Source: an uncultured bacterium (GTDB lineage Bacteria > Verrucomicrobiota > Kiritimatiellia > PWTM01). From it: a stretch of DNA of 42,092 nt. Shown here in pieces: positions 33,357 to 41,927 of this stretch. The notes below the pieces were generated by a model. The model worked only from the letters and a program-made list of their open reading frames with translations. It was not told where the DNA came from and made no database searches. Positions within the stretch are counted from its first letter, which is position 1. Each line of letters opens with the position of its first letter. The position numbers were made by a program, and so were the translations under genes. Where the stretch lies: the NCBI GenBank assembly GCA_937935255.1, contig CALGXT010000033.1, forward strand, positions 1 to 42,092. Reading direction: 5' to 3'.

Positions 33357-34517
33357 TCACGCGAGCGACGGCACGTCCACCCACGCGCGCCGCCGCCAGG
33401 ATTCCAGGCCGAGCTCCGCCAGTTGAACGCCTTTGGCGCCTTCGAGCAGCGTCCATCGGAACGGCTCATCCAGCGCAACATGACGCAGGAAGAGCTCCCA
33501 TTGCGCCTTGAAGGCGTTGTCGTAGGCGCGCTGCGCGGGCACGGTTTGCCATCCGTCGAAGAAATTGATCGGCTGATCCACATCCGGATTCCAGGTCGGG
33601 CGCGGCGTGGCGCCGTAGGGCTGGATGCGGCACTCGCGCAAGCCCGCGACCGCCGATCCCCGCGTTCCGTCCACCTGCAGGGTCAGGAGATCATCGCGCC
33701 GCACGCGCACGCACCAGGACGAGTTGATATGCGCGATCACTCCGCCCTCCAATTCGAACGTCGCGTAGGCGGAATCGTCCGCCGTGCAGCGGTAGGGCTT
33801 GCCCGATTCGTCCCATCGTTGCTCGACGTGGGTCGCGCCGAGGCACGACACCGCGCGCACCGCGCCGAAGAGGTTGTCGAGGACATAGCGCCAGTGGCAG
33901 AGCATGTCCATGATGATCCCGCCGCCCTTTTCCTTCACATAGTTCCAGGAGGGGCGCTGCGGCGGCACAATGTCGCCCTCGAAAACCCAGTAGCCGAACT
34001 CGCCGCGGATCGAAAGGATGCGGCCGAAGAATCCGCTGTCGCGCAACGCCTGAAGTTTCATCATCCCCGGCAGCCAAAGCTTGTCCTGCACCACGCCGTT
34101 TTTCACGCCGGCGGCCTGCGCCCGATGAAAAAGATCGAGCGCGTCGGCGGTGGTCATCGCGGTCGGCTTCTCGCAATAGATGTGCTTGCCGGCGGCGATG
34201 GCGCGCCGGACGCTCTCGGCGCGCCGCTCCGTGGTCTGGGCGTCGAAATAGACGGGAAACTCGGGATCGGAGAGCGCGGCGTCGAGATCGGTCGTCCAGC
34301 GATCGAGGCCGTGCTCAGCGGCCAGTTTTTCCAGCTTGGCGGCGTTGCGGCCGACCAGGAGGGGGTCGGGCATGATCGTTTCGTCATCGCTGACGCGCAC
34401 GCCGCCCTGGCGAAGGATCGCGACGATGGAGCGCGCCAGGTGCTGGTTGCCGCCCATGCGGCCCGTGACGCCGTTCATCACGATGCCGACGCGCCGGACT
34501 TTGCTCGCTTTGCTCAT
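33357..34517 (-). CDS. Gfo/Idh/MocA-family oxidoreductase
   Basis: A 386-residue NAD(P)-dependent sugar or inositol dehydrogenase homologue. The N-terminal Rossmann part begins RRVGIVMNGVTGRMG, and the signature Glu-Lys-Pro lies at 116-118 (YCEKPTAMTT). The C-terminal half has the mixed-sheet substrate domain, with a KEKGGGIIMDMLCHWRYVLD segment where a His often contacts substrate. Its ATG overlaps the stop of the thioredoxin gene (ATGA). The precise sugar is unknown. Such genes are multiplied in PVC bacteria. Confidence 0.85.
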   Translation of the reverse strand: MSKASKVRRVGIVMNGVTGRMGGNQHLARSIVAILRQGGVRVSDDETIMPDPLLVGRNAAKLEKLAAEHGLDRWTTDLDAALSDPEFPVYFDAQTTERRAESVRRAIAAGKHIYCEKPTAMTTADALDLFHRAQAAGVKNGVVQDKLWLPGMMKLQALRDSGFFGRILSIRGEFGYWVFEGDIVPPQRPSWNYVKEKGGGIIMDMLCHWRYVLDNLFGAVRAVSCLGATHVEQRWDESGKPYRCTADDSAYATFELEGGVIAHINSSWCVRVRRDDLLTLQVDGTRGSAVAGLRECRIQPYGATPRPTWNPDVDQPINFFDGWQTVPAQRAYDNAFKAQWELFLRHVALDEPFRWTLLEGAKGVQLAELGLESWRRRAWVDVPSLA

Positions 34518-35569
34518 TTTCGGGCCTCCTCCGCCAGCGTGCGCACGGCCTCCTCCGCCAGCGCCTTGGCGGTCTTGAAGTATTCGAGCGCGCGGCGCAC
34601 TTCCTCGCGTTCTTCCGCGTTGGACGCGCGCTCGACGGCCTCCGTCTGCGTGGCGATGGCGGCGTCGGTCAAACCGAGGTTGAAGAGCACCAGCGCCAGG
34701 GTGTCGAGGATGGCGGCGTCCTTGCGCTCGGAAAGCGCGGCGGCTCGGCGCGCGGCCGCCCAGGCGACGCCGAGATCGCGGGCGTGCAGCGGCATCGGCG
34801 AGGGCGCGACCTGCATCCAGGCCAGGGCGTTGAGCTGTTCGGCGGAATCCCGGTAGGCTTTCAGCAGGGATTGGTAATGCGCTTTCAAACCCTCGAGATT
34901 CCCGGTTTGAAACAACAGCCCCGCCTTCATTTGCGCCATTTCAAAATTGAGGGGGTCCGCCGCGAGCAGCCGATCCACGACGACCACGGCTTTGGCGAGA
35001 TCGCCCGCTTGCAACGCGCCCATCAGCTCTTGCTCGTCTGCGCGCTGACGGCGCGCCTGATCGGGGTCGAACGTGCCGTCGAGCATCGCCCGCAAGGTCT
35101 CCTCCAAGCCGTCCATCGGGTGTCCGGCCCAGGCGACCTTACCGTCGGGGCCCACGATGAAGGCGTGCGGAATGCCTTCGACATCCGCCATCCAGGTCTC
35201 CGCGGTGGTGCGCTCGGTGTCGAGCGCGATCCGGTAGCGCATCGGGATTTTATCGGTGAAGCGCCGCACCGTTTCCTCGTCCTCTTCCGTCACGCCGACG
35301 AAGACGACGCCGCGGTCTTTGAGGTTCTCATGGAGCTCATTCAGGTGGGGAATCGTCGTGCGGCAGGGCCCGCACCAGGTGGCCCAGAATTCGACGACGT
35401 GGATCGTTTTCCCGCCGCCGGCCGCCGGCTCGACGGCGTCGCCGTTGAGCCATTGTTTCACGCCTTTGAGCGTGGGGGCGGGATCGCCGACCTCGAGGGC
35501 CGAGGCGGCGACCGCGGCCAGCGCGACCGCCGCGCCGAAGCCGAATACGGAACGAAGATCGAATCGCAT
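34514..35569 (-). CDS. Exported TlpA-like thioredoxin with C-terminal helical repeats
   Basis: A 351-residue protein with a signal peptide (about 1-24, ending AASALEVG). The thioredoxin fold carries WCGPC (65-69) and a GIPHAFIV cis-Pro segment (about 132). The remaining half is helical and TPR-like (an ALQAGDLAKAVVVVDRLL stretch, then AILDTLALVLFNLG). It probably acts as a periplasmic disulfide reductase. The ATG at 35569 is chosen for its GGGAG 6 bp upstream. It heads a minus-strand operon ending in aroC. Confidence 0.85.
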   Translation of the reverse strand: MRFDLRSVFGFGAAVALAAVAASALEVGDPAPTLKGVKQWLNGDAVEPAAGGGKTIHVVEFWATWCGPCRTTIPHLNELHENLKDRGVVFVGVTEEDEETVRRFTDKIPMRYRIALDTERTTAETWMADVEGIPHAFIVGPDGKVAWAGHPMDGLEETLRAMLDGTFDPDQARRQRADEQELMGALQAGDLAKAVVVVDRLLAADPLNFEMAQMKAGLLFQTGNLEGLKAHYQSLLKAYRDSAEQLNALAWMQVAPSPMPLHARDLGVAWAAARRAAALSERKDAAILDTLALVLFNLGLTDAAIATQTEAVERASNAEEREEVRRALEYFKTAKALAEEAVRTLAEEARK

Positions 35570-35744
35570 AAGGTACTCCCGGCCGAACCATGGAATCGGC
35601 CCTGCCCGATGGGGCCGTCCCAGTAAAACACGCCGCTCCGCGTTCGACAAGCCGCAATACGGGGGCGGGCGTTCGGGCGGCGTCGCATAGCTCCGCCTTC
35701 CCTTGTATTATGGCCTCATGATGCGCCTGTCCCCGGACGTCTTG

Positions 35745-35829
35745 CCCTACATTCTTCGGACGTAGGGCGCGAGCTTGCTCGCGCCGCAAGGCACGAGCGC
35801 ATAAAGACCCTGCCGAGAACATCAGTCAG
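35745..35829 (+). repeat. GTAGGGCGCG element, copy A
   Basis: Starts CCCTACATTCTTCGGACG, then TAGGGCGCGAGCTTGCTCGC, a hairpin of GGCGCGAG/CTCGCGCC around CTTG, and ends AGAACATCAGTCAG. It matches copy B over 85 bp with two differences. Confidence 0.85.
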
Positions 35830-35957
35830 GCAGTCGGGGGCACAGATCGGCTGTTCTCATCACCGCCATCCATTGCCCACCGCTTGCCGATAATTCACTG
35901 TCCCCAACAACTTGTTCACGCAGTCGCCGAGTCGCGGGCGGCCTCAGCGAGCGGAGG

Positions 35958-36042
35958 CCCTACATTCTTCGGACGTAGGGCGCGAGCTTGCTCGCGCCGC
36001 AAGGCACGAACGCATGAAGACCCTGCCGAGAACATCAGTCAG
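35958..36042 (+). repeat. GTAGGGCGCG element, copy B
   Basis: Near-identical to copy A, 213 bp downstream in the same orientation. The flanking GCGGAGGCC is shared with the inverted copy C at 38145-38241. Confidence 0.85.
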
Positions 36043-36120
36043 AGGGTCTGGGGCCGTCCGACGAATTTACAAGCCGCGCGCGCCTTTTGCGCGCGTGCAA
36101 ATGTCGGCGGAATACTCCGC

Positions 36121-36957
36121 TCAAGGCGATCGTTCCGCGCGCGACTCCCGGCGCGGGGTCGGCAAATATTCGACCGCGCTTTGGCGGCGGGTGGGCTGGG
36201 GATAGAGCGCCATGAGCTGGAGAATCTCGGACGGCATTTCGGTGCTTACCTTCAGTCCCAGAGCGCGCGCGACCTCGGCGGTGATCGGGTAATCGTGCGT
36301 CCACCGCCCGCCCGTGGCCAGCGCCTCGGCGACGCGTTCCGCCTCCGCCGCCCCCAGGCTGCGCGACGCCAGCGCCTTGACGCTCTCCCGCAATTGACCA
36401 ATGGCTTTTTCCGCGATATCGGCCAAAATCAAGGTCTGGTCGTCCACCTCGGCGATCGGTTTGCGCTCGACGGCGCGGAGAATGCCGTGCGCCGGGAACT
36501 GGCCGATCTGCGGATCCACCGGACCCAGCGCCGCGTGGGGCGACATGACGATTTCGTCGGCGGCCAGCGCGATCAGGGTTCCGCCGGACATCGCGTAATG
36601 CGGCACAAACACGGTGACCTTTCCGCGATGCGAGCCGACGGCGCGCGCGATTTGCAGCGAAGGCAACACCAGGCCGCCGGGCGTGTGCAGGACGATGTCC
36701 AGCGGGACATCGGGATCGGTCAGCTCGCAAGCGCGCATGATCGCCTCGGCGTCTTGAATATCAATATAGCGCATGACCGGGAACCCCAGCAGACTCATCG
36801 TTTCCTGCCGGTGCGCCAGCAGAATGAGCCGGGAGCGCCGCTGCGCCTCAATGCGCGCGATCAACCGCTGGCGGGCGCTTTCGAGCAGCCGTTGGCGGAG
36901 GACGGGCTGGAGCGCGCTAACGATGAAAAACAGCCAGAATATTTGCGTGAAATCCAT
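36121..36957 (-). CDS. Membrane-anchored SDH/ClpP-superfamily serine protease
   Basis: A 278-residue protein with one N-terminal membrane helix (about 5-20). The core resembles the serine dehydrogenase proteinase (SDH_sah) family of the ClpP/crotonase fold. HTPGG (91-95) forms the oxyanion region and Ser124 in YAMSGGT is the likely nucleophile. SPHAALGPVDPQIGQ follows, as in SppA-like enzymes. The start at 36957 is supported by AGGAGA 7-8 bp upstream. It lies about 110 bp after the rhomboid gene on the same strand, giving a pair of membrane proteases. Confidence 0.8.
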   Translation of the reverse strand: MDFTQIFWLFFIVSALQPVLRQRLLESARQRLIARIEAQRRSRLILLAHRQETMSLLGFPVMRYIDIQDAEAIMRACELTDPDVPLDIVLHTPGGLVLPSLQIARAVGSHRGKVTVFVPHYAMSGGTLIALAADEIVMSPHAALGPVDPQIGQFPAHGILRAVERKPIAEVDDQTLILADIAEKAIGQLRESVKALASRSLGAAEAERVAEALATGGRWTHDYPITAEVARALGLKVSTEMPSEILQLMALYPQPTRRQSAVEYLPTPRRESRAERSP

Positions 36958-37068
36958 GATTCGCGTCTCCTGAAAATACGACGGCGCCCCGCGGGCGCGG
37001 CGCGCTCGCGCTCCGATAGCCGCGCGGCGGTTTTCCAAAACCGCCGCGCGCTGTTTTCATCGCCATCA

Positions 37069-37800
37069 TTACCGCCAAAACTCCTCCCACATCCGTTCGT
37101 CCCGCATCCGCCGCCGGCAGCCGCGGCGTCGCGCCACGAAAAAGGGATGCGCGAGAAAGCCGAACACAAACCCGCCGATATGCGCCCACCACGCCACGCC
37201 CCCCGTGCGCAACGGCATCCACTGCGCCAGCGCGACCGCCCACCACTGCGAGAGGAACCAAAACAGCAGGTACAGCGCGGCGGGAATGGCGAAGAACAGC
37301 GGATAGAAGAAAATCGGAACCAGCGTGATGACGCGCGCCGTGGGATAGAGGATGAAGTACGCGCCCAGCACCGCGGCCACCGCGCCGGACGCGCCGACCA
37401 TCGGCGCGCGCGCCGCGGGCATCATGAAAAATTGGGCCAGCCCCGCCGCCAGCCCGCCCAGCACATAGAACAGCAGGAAACGTCCGCCGCCCATGCGATC
37501 CTCGACATTGTCGCCGAAAATCCAAAGCGTCCACAGATTGCCGATCAGGTGCGGCAGGTTGGCGTGCAGGAACATGTGCGTGAGAAACGGCCACCACACA
37601 TCCACAGGGAGGCCCATGCGCGCCGCCCACGCCGGGTGTGTGAAACGCGCCGGAACCAGGCCGAAGAGATAGACGAAGCGCTCCTGAATCTCCGGCGGCA
37701 AAGAGCGTTGGAATCCGAACACCAGCGCGTTGGCCGCGATCAGGGCCAGCGTGGCGAACGGAAAGCATCGGCTCGGAACAGTGTCGCGAATTGGAATCAT
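37069..37800 (-). CDS. Rhomboid-family intramembrane serine protease
   Basis: A 243-residue multi-pass protein with six or so helices. HMFLHANLPHLIGNLW (75-90) is the rhomboid HxxxN region, the catalytic Ser138 lies in GASGAV and His207 in WWAHIGGF. Rhomboids cleave transmembrane segments. The tail is Arg-rich and cytoplasmic (RRRGCRRR). It probably shares a transcript with the SDH-like protease. Confidence 0.88.
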   Translation of the reverse strand: MIPIRDTVPSRCFPFATLALIAANALVFGFQRSLPPEIQERFVYLFGLVPARFTHPAWAARMGLPVDVWWPFLTHMFLHANLPHLIGNLWTLWIFGDNVEDRMGGGRFLLFYVLGGLAAGLAQFFMMPAARAPMVGASGAVAAVLGAYFILYPTARVITLVPIFFYPLFFAIPAALYLLFWFLSQWWAVALAQWMPLRTGGVAWWAHIGGFVFGFLAHPFFVARRRGCRRRMRDERMWEEFWR

Positions 37801-37957
37801 CGCTCTTTCCGCCGATCGCGAGTCGGCCAGGCTTTCATCAGGGGCTTTTGTAGCGGCGCGCGGGGACTGCCGTCAATCGCGCTGTGGAAAGGGAAGGGAA
37901 AACGACCGACCTGCCGCCGCCGCTCTGAGCATCCCCGAGGGCTTCGCCGTCGAACGA

Positions 37958-37987
37958 CTGTATCACACTTCGCGAAGTGTGGTACAG
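37958..37987. repeat. Dispersed palindrome, copy 3
   Basis: CTGTATCACACTTCG followed by CGAAGTGTGGTACAG; symmetric over 30 bp except for one pair, which can be U-G in plus-strand RNA. It lies 158 bp upstream of the rhomboid start. Confidence 0.8.
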
Positions 37988-38144
37988 CCCCGAGGCGGGA
38001 ATGGCCCGCGGCGGGGCGGAAAGTTCCCGCGCCGCGAATTTCGGCGGCCCGCCCCTCCCCTTCGCGACAGGGAGGACGCGGCATTCCCTGCCCTGCCGGC
38101 GTGAAGGTCCTGGCATACTCCCGGAATTTTGCCGTTCGTCCCCC

Positions 38145-38241
38145 CCCGGCACACAAGTGTTCTCGATGTGGTCCATTCCTGCTCGTTTCCCGCGGCGCGA
38201 GCCGGCTCGCGCCGCGCGTCCGAAGAATGTGGGGCCTCCGC
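38145..38241 (-). repeat. GTAGGGCGCG-type element, diverged copy C (inverted)
   Basis: On the minus strand GCGGAGGCCCCACATTCTTC, then GGACGCGCGGCGCGAGCC, GGCTCGCGCC and later a TCGAGAACAC end. The layout parallels copies A and B, but the sequence has diverged at many positions. Confidence 0.6.
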
Positions 38242-38433
38242 GGGTCGAAGACCTCGACGCAAATCGAAGGCGGGCGGAGGCCGCGACGCTTTCAACGAGC
38301 AGATAAGCGCCATGATGAGACGACGAGCCAGTCTCCGGGATCCGCTCGGCATCCGCTTCTTCCACTTCGCATGAAAAGTCGGGGCATTCCCGATGACACA
38401 AGATCGTTGGAAATCGCTGCGCGTTCGCGTACG

Positions 38434-39654
38434 ATGGCGGATATGCCAGCTTCCCTTTTAGAGGCCTTGCGCGCGGCCGGGGCGCGCGTGGAGGAGCGGT
38501 TCGACGGCGTGCGGATCGAGCTGCCGCCCCGCCCGCCGATGCGCCCGATCGGCGCGGCGCTGACGGCGGTCGGCGTCGCCGTGACGTTGTTCATGTTTTT
38601 TTGGCTTTCGGTCCCGCTCTCCGGTCTTTGGCGGGGACATAGCCCCCATCCGTTTCAATTGATTTTCGCGTTGTTCGGCGTGCCGGGGCTCCTTGCGGGG
38701 TTGGCGATGTTTTTCGGCGGTCTGGCGCTGTGGAGCGGGCGGTCGCGGTGCGCCGTGGAGGTCTCCGGCCGATGGTTGCGGCTTCAGGAGTTCTTTCCGC
38801 CGTTCCGATGGTCTTGGAAGCGGGAAATCTCCGCGATCCGCCGGTTCACGGTCGGCCTGACGCCGGAGGAGATCGCCCGGGGCGGGGCGCCGGATTTCGT
38901 CGCGGAGTGGGCGCGGCGCGGCGTGCGCGTGGAGGGGACTTTCCCCGCGCCGTTGATGGCGGCGCTGTTCTATCCCGCGCCCGTGACGCGCGCGGTGGCC
39001 GACGCGCTGGCGGAGGCGACAAACCGCGCCCGGCCGGAGCGCGCCGCGGCGCCCGCCGCCGCGGTGGTGGACGCGTCCGCGGGCCTTCTCGGCGAGGAGC
39101 CGGAAACGCCGCGCCCGCCGAACACGAAGGTGAGGCTGATCGAGCACGGCGACGGTTTCGCCTACGATATCCCGCCTGTGGGCGTGTGGCGCGGCAGCAG
39201 GGGATTGTTTGTTTTCAGTCTCCTGTGGCTCGGCTTTTGCGGATTCGTGATTCTGATCCCGACTTTCTCGGGCGGCCAGATCGCCTGGCCGCTGCTGCCG
39301 TTTGTGGCGCTGTTTGTCGCGATCGGCGCGGCGCTGCTTCTGTTCGCCGTAAATGCGGGGCGGCGGCGGACGATGCTGGCGGCCAACGCGAAGACGCTCG
39401 GCTTGCGGGAAAAGGGCCTTTTCGGGATGAAAGAAAAGCGCGCGCCCCGCGCCGAAATCTCGGCGATTCGCGCGGGACCCAGCGGCGTGGAGATCAACGA
39501 TCGGCCGGTGCTCGAACTTCAAATCCACCTGCGCGACGGCCGCAAAATCGGATGCCTTTCGCAATTGACGGAGGACGAACTCCGCTGGCTCGCCCAGGAA
39601 CTGCGCCGAAGGCTCGGCGCGCCCCGAACCGCGACGCCCGAAAACGCGAACTGA
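38434..39654 (+). CDS. Membrane protein with internal duplication, function unknown
   Basis: A 406-residue protein I do not recognise. It has two halves of similar plan: a pair of membrane helices, then a soluble segment containing EISAIR. The first helices are about 42-62 and 72-98 (a PIGAALTAVGVAVTLFMFF stretch and LIFALFGVPGLLAG), with WKREISAIRRF after. The second pair is at about 248-292, with APRAEISAIRAGP after. The soluble parts look like small beta-rich (PH-like) modules. The ATG at 38434 is chosen, with another at 38443. Upstream extension of this frame runs antisense to the proteases and is not coding. Confidence 0.65.
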   Translation: MADMPASLLEALRAAGARVEERFDGVRIELPPRPPMRPIGAALTAVGVAVTLFMFFWLSVPLSGLWRGHSPHPFQLIFALFGVPGLLAGLAMFFGGLALWSGRSRCAVEVSGRWLRLQEFFPPFRWSWKREISAIRRFTVGLTPEEIARGGAPDFVAEWARRGVRVEGTFPAPLMAALFYPAPVTRAVADALAEATNRARPERAAAPAAAVVDASAGLLGEEPETPRPPNTKVRLIEHGDGFAYDIPPVGVWRGSRGLFVFSLLWLGFCGFVILIPTFSGGQIAWPLLPFVALFVAIGAALLLFAVNAGRRRTMLAANAKTLGLREKGLFGMKEKRAPRAEISAIRAGPSGVEINDRPVLELQIHLRDGRKIGCLSQLTEDELRWLAQELRRRLGAPRTATPENAN

Positions 39655-39700
39655 CGCCGCGCGTCGCGAATCGCGCGCGACGGAAAGCCCCGCGCTCCCA

Positions 39701-41191
39701 TTACCCGCAAGGAAGTGGAAGGATCGCCTTTGGGCGGGCCGGATCGCGGCGCTCCGCACCGGCGGACGGGCGGAAATCCTCTTTTCGAATCCCCAGTTTG
39801 CGCAGGCGGTCGAACAGGGTGCGCGGATGCATTCCGGCGCGCCGCGCCGTGGATCCGATGCGGCCCTCGCACTCCCGCAAAAGGGCGGAGAAATAAGCGC
39901 GCTCCGCTTCCTCGAGCGTTTTCGCGCGTACTTCACGCCAGGTTTTCGCGGGAGCGGAAAGGGGGGAATCGGAGGACGGCTTCGCGGGCGGGACGGAGGG
40001 CGCCGCCGCCGGCCCCGGCGGCTGACGCACCGTCTCCGGCAAATCCGCGGGAGTGATGACCTCGCCGCGGCATAACAGCATTGCGCGCTCCAGGACGTTG
40101 ATCAGTTCTCGGATATTGCCCGGCCAGTCATACCGACAAAGGAGCTCCATCGCTTCGGGGCTGATTCCCGAGACGGAGCGATGCGCCCGCGCCCGCAAAC
40201 GGCTCATTTGCAAACGCACGAGGTCCGGAATGTCCTCCCGGCGATCCCGCAGCGGGGGGATGGTCAAGGTCACCGGACTCAAGCGATAATACAGATCGCG
40301 CCGGAAAAGCTCCGATTCGAGATCGGAGGCCAAATCGCGATTCGTGGCCGCGATAACCCGAACGTTTACCGATATGAATTCCTCGGAGCCGATAGGCTGA
40401 ATGACATGGTCCTGCAACACGCGCAGCAGTTTCACTTGAAGATGCGGCGCCGCTTCCCCGATTTCGTCGAGGAAGATCGTCCCGCCGTGCGCCAGTTCGA
40501 ACATGCCGCGCCGAGAACGGATCGCGCCGGTGAACGCGCCCTCCTCGTGGCCGAACAGCTCGCTTTCCAACAGATGATCCGGCAGCGCTCCGCAGTTCAC
40601 GGGCACAAAAGGCCCCTCGCGCCGCGCGCCGGCGTTGTGGATCGCGCGGGCGAGCCATTCCTTGCCGACGCCCGTTTCGCCCATGATCAACAACGAAACA
40701 TCGCTCTCCACGAGCTTCCGCGCGGTGTCCAGAAAGTACCGCATGTCGGCGTTCCTGGAATTGAAATCGTCCAGCGTCGGCGTTTCGGAACCCAGACGCG
40801 CCGTCATGGTCCGGTTGTCGGCCGCTCGACGCCGCGCGATCAGCTTGTCGAGCGTTTCCGACAACCTCGCGCGCGGCAGCCCCGCAAACAATACGGCGTC
40901 GCAGCCGGCCGCCAACAACCGCGCCCGCGCTTCGGGATCCTCTTTCTGCGCCAAAAGCACCACCCCGGGCGCCGCGGGATTCGCGCAAAAATCCCGCAAA
41001 CGATCCGCGCTGGGCGGCGGAACCAGAAGGTCTTCAACAATCAGCAGGTCGCCGCCGCTTTTCTCGATCGCCGCCCATCGCAACCGAGGACCCGATAATG
41101 CGCGCATCCAAATGTTCGGCCCCGATAACGCCGCCGCCAGCATGCGCCGTAGCGCCGGGGTTTTTACCGCCAGCGTGATCCGACTTAGCAT
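39701..41191 (-). CDS. Sigma54-dependent transcriptional activator with degenerate receiver
   Basis: A 496-residue NtrC-type activator. Residues 1-120 look like a receiver domain without acidic pocket: the phosphoacceptor position reads LIVEDL, with Glu53 where Asp is expected. The AAA+ domain has Walker A GETGVGKE (171-178), the sigma54-contact loop GAFTGA (218-223), Walker B IFLDEIGE and RRDLYYRL. The C-terminal Fis-type helix-turn-helix is about 446-475 ([20 protein letters not shown]). TTGGAGG stands before the ATG. It likely switches on RpoN-dependent genes in a phosphorylation-independent way. It is divergent from the small exported protein. Confidence 0.88.
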   Translation of the reverse strand: MLSRITLAVKTPALRRMLAAALSGPNIWMRALSGPRLRWAAIEKSGGDLLIVEDLLVPPPSADRLRDFCANPAAPGVVLLAQKEDPEARARLLAAGCDAVLFAGLPRARLSETLDKLIARRRAADNRTMTARLGSETPTLDDFNSRNADMRYFLDTARKLVESDVSLLIMGETGVGKEWLARAIHNAGARREGPFVPVNCGALPDHLLESELFGHEEGAFTGAIRSRRGMFELAHGGTIFLDEIGEAAPHLQVKLLRVLQDHVIQPIGSEEFISVNVRVIAATNRDLASDLESELFRRDLYYRLSPVTLTIPPLRDRREDIPDLVRLQMSRLRARAHRSVSGISPEAMELLCRYDWPGNIRELINVLERAMLLCRGEVITPADLPETVRQPPGPAAAPSVPPAKPSSDSPLSAPAKTWREVRAKTLEEAERAYFSALLRECEGRIGSTARRAGMHPRTLFDRLRKLGIRKEDFRPSAGAERRDPARPKAILPLPCG

Positions 41192-41507
41192 GCAAAGCCT
41201 CCAATAAATCAGAGAATATTGCGCCGAATTTTCGGAGTTTTATACTCTTATACGATGGAGTCCGTGGCAAGTTATTATTTTCTGTCGCTGTTTGTAAGTT
41301 GTTTTTATGGATAATATTAGGCAGTGTTTTTTCAATCTGACAGATTTTCCGGCATGAGCTTTGCTCAGAGAAAGAGCCGATTTGCCTGTATGGGCATTTC
41401 CGGCAGCGGTGGAGTCGCCGGGAGTACCGGCGAAGTGGAGGCGCTTGGCCGGGTGGGCCGGGCGTTCGACGCTAACGCGCTCTTCAAAAAACAGCGAAAG
41501 GAAAAAA
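41192..41507 (+). other. Divergent promoter region and possible structured leader
   Basis: The first half (41200-41330) is AT-rich and must hold promoters for both neighbours. The second half, upstream of the exported protein, is GC-rich with several hairpins, such as TCGCCGG-gagta-CCGGCGA near 41414-41432 and GAGC-ttt-GCTC near 41357. I do not recognise a known riboswitch in it, and no confident sigma54 -24/-12 site was found. Confidence 0.4.
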
Positions 41508-41831
41508 ATGAAGAAGTTCATAATTGTCGGCATGATGGGTTTGGCCGTCACGATGGCGGCGGCGATGGCGGAAGATGTTACGGTCTCCGTGAACGTCGCG
41601 GCGCCGGAGACGGTGACGTTGCAGGGGACCGTCGTGGTTGAGACCGACGAGGCCGGCGAGGTCGCCTGCGTGAAGATTCAAGTCTCGGACGAACAGATGG
41701 TGGCCGTGGCGCTGGACGAGACCGGAAAGAAACTGGCCGAACTGAAAGGCCAGAAGGTGGAAGTGGTCGGCGAGAAAGACGGCGAGGAGCTGGAAGTCAA
41801 GTCGTTCAAGGCGCTCCCGCAAGCGTCGTAA
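41508..41831 (+). CDS. Small exported protein of unknown function
   Basis: A 107-residue protein with a clean signal peptide (MKKFIIVGMMGLAVTMAAAMA, written here in parts: MKKFIIVGMMG then LAVTMAAAMA). The mature part is acidic and beta-rich, with VTLQGTVVVETDEAGEVA followed by LKGQKVEVVGEKDGEELEV. This resembles small OB-fold periplasmic domains with a TLQGTV/GKKVEVxG pattern, but I cannot name a family. AAAGGA precedes the ATG, which was chosen over a frame start 49 codons earlier. A strong terminator follows. Confidence 0.75.
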   Translation: MKKFIIVGMMGLAVTMAAAMAEDVTVSVNVAAPETVTLQGTVVVETDEAGEVACVKIQVSDEQMVAVALDETGKKLAELKGQKVEVVGEKDGEELEVKSFKALPQAS

Positions 41832-41870
41832 GCGGACAATCCATCCACAAAATACTGCTGCCGAACAAAA

Positions 41871-41902
41871 ACCGGCCGTCCCGCGGGACGGCCGGTTTTT
41901 TT
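41871..41902 (+). terminator. Intrinsic terminator after the small exported protein
   Basis: ACCGGCCGTCCC and GGGACGGCCGGT form a 12-bp perfect stem around GC, followed by a run of T and preceded by a run of A, so it could act in both directions. Confidence 0.93.
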
Positions 41903-41927
41903 GCCGTCGGTCTCATGCCGGAGGAAT

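Larger units (their letters stand above)
35570..36120. other. Repeat-filled intergenic region
   Basis: No gene is supported. The promoter of the TlpA operon should lie here. The region is dominated by a direct repeat of about 85 bp (35745-35829 and 35958-36042). Confidence 0.5.
37801..38433. other. Repeat-filled intergenic region
   Basis: Contains palindrome copy 3 (37958-37987) and an inverted copy of the GTAGGGCGCG-type element (38145-38241). No protein gene is supported in either direction. Confidence 0.5.

Noticed and set aside
35884-38433. Very long plus-strand open frame running into the membrane protein at 38434
   Set aside because: This part is antisense to two well-supported protease genes and is rich in Arg, Gln and His in a way typical of GC-rich shadow frames.
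41262-41280. Sigma54 -24/-12 promoter (TGGCAAG...) upstream of the small exported protein
   Set aside because: The -24 GG is present, but no GC doublet occurs at the correct distance for the -12 element.
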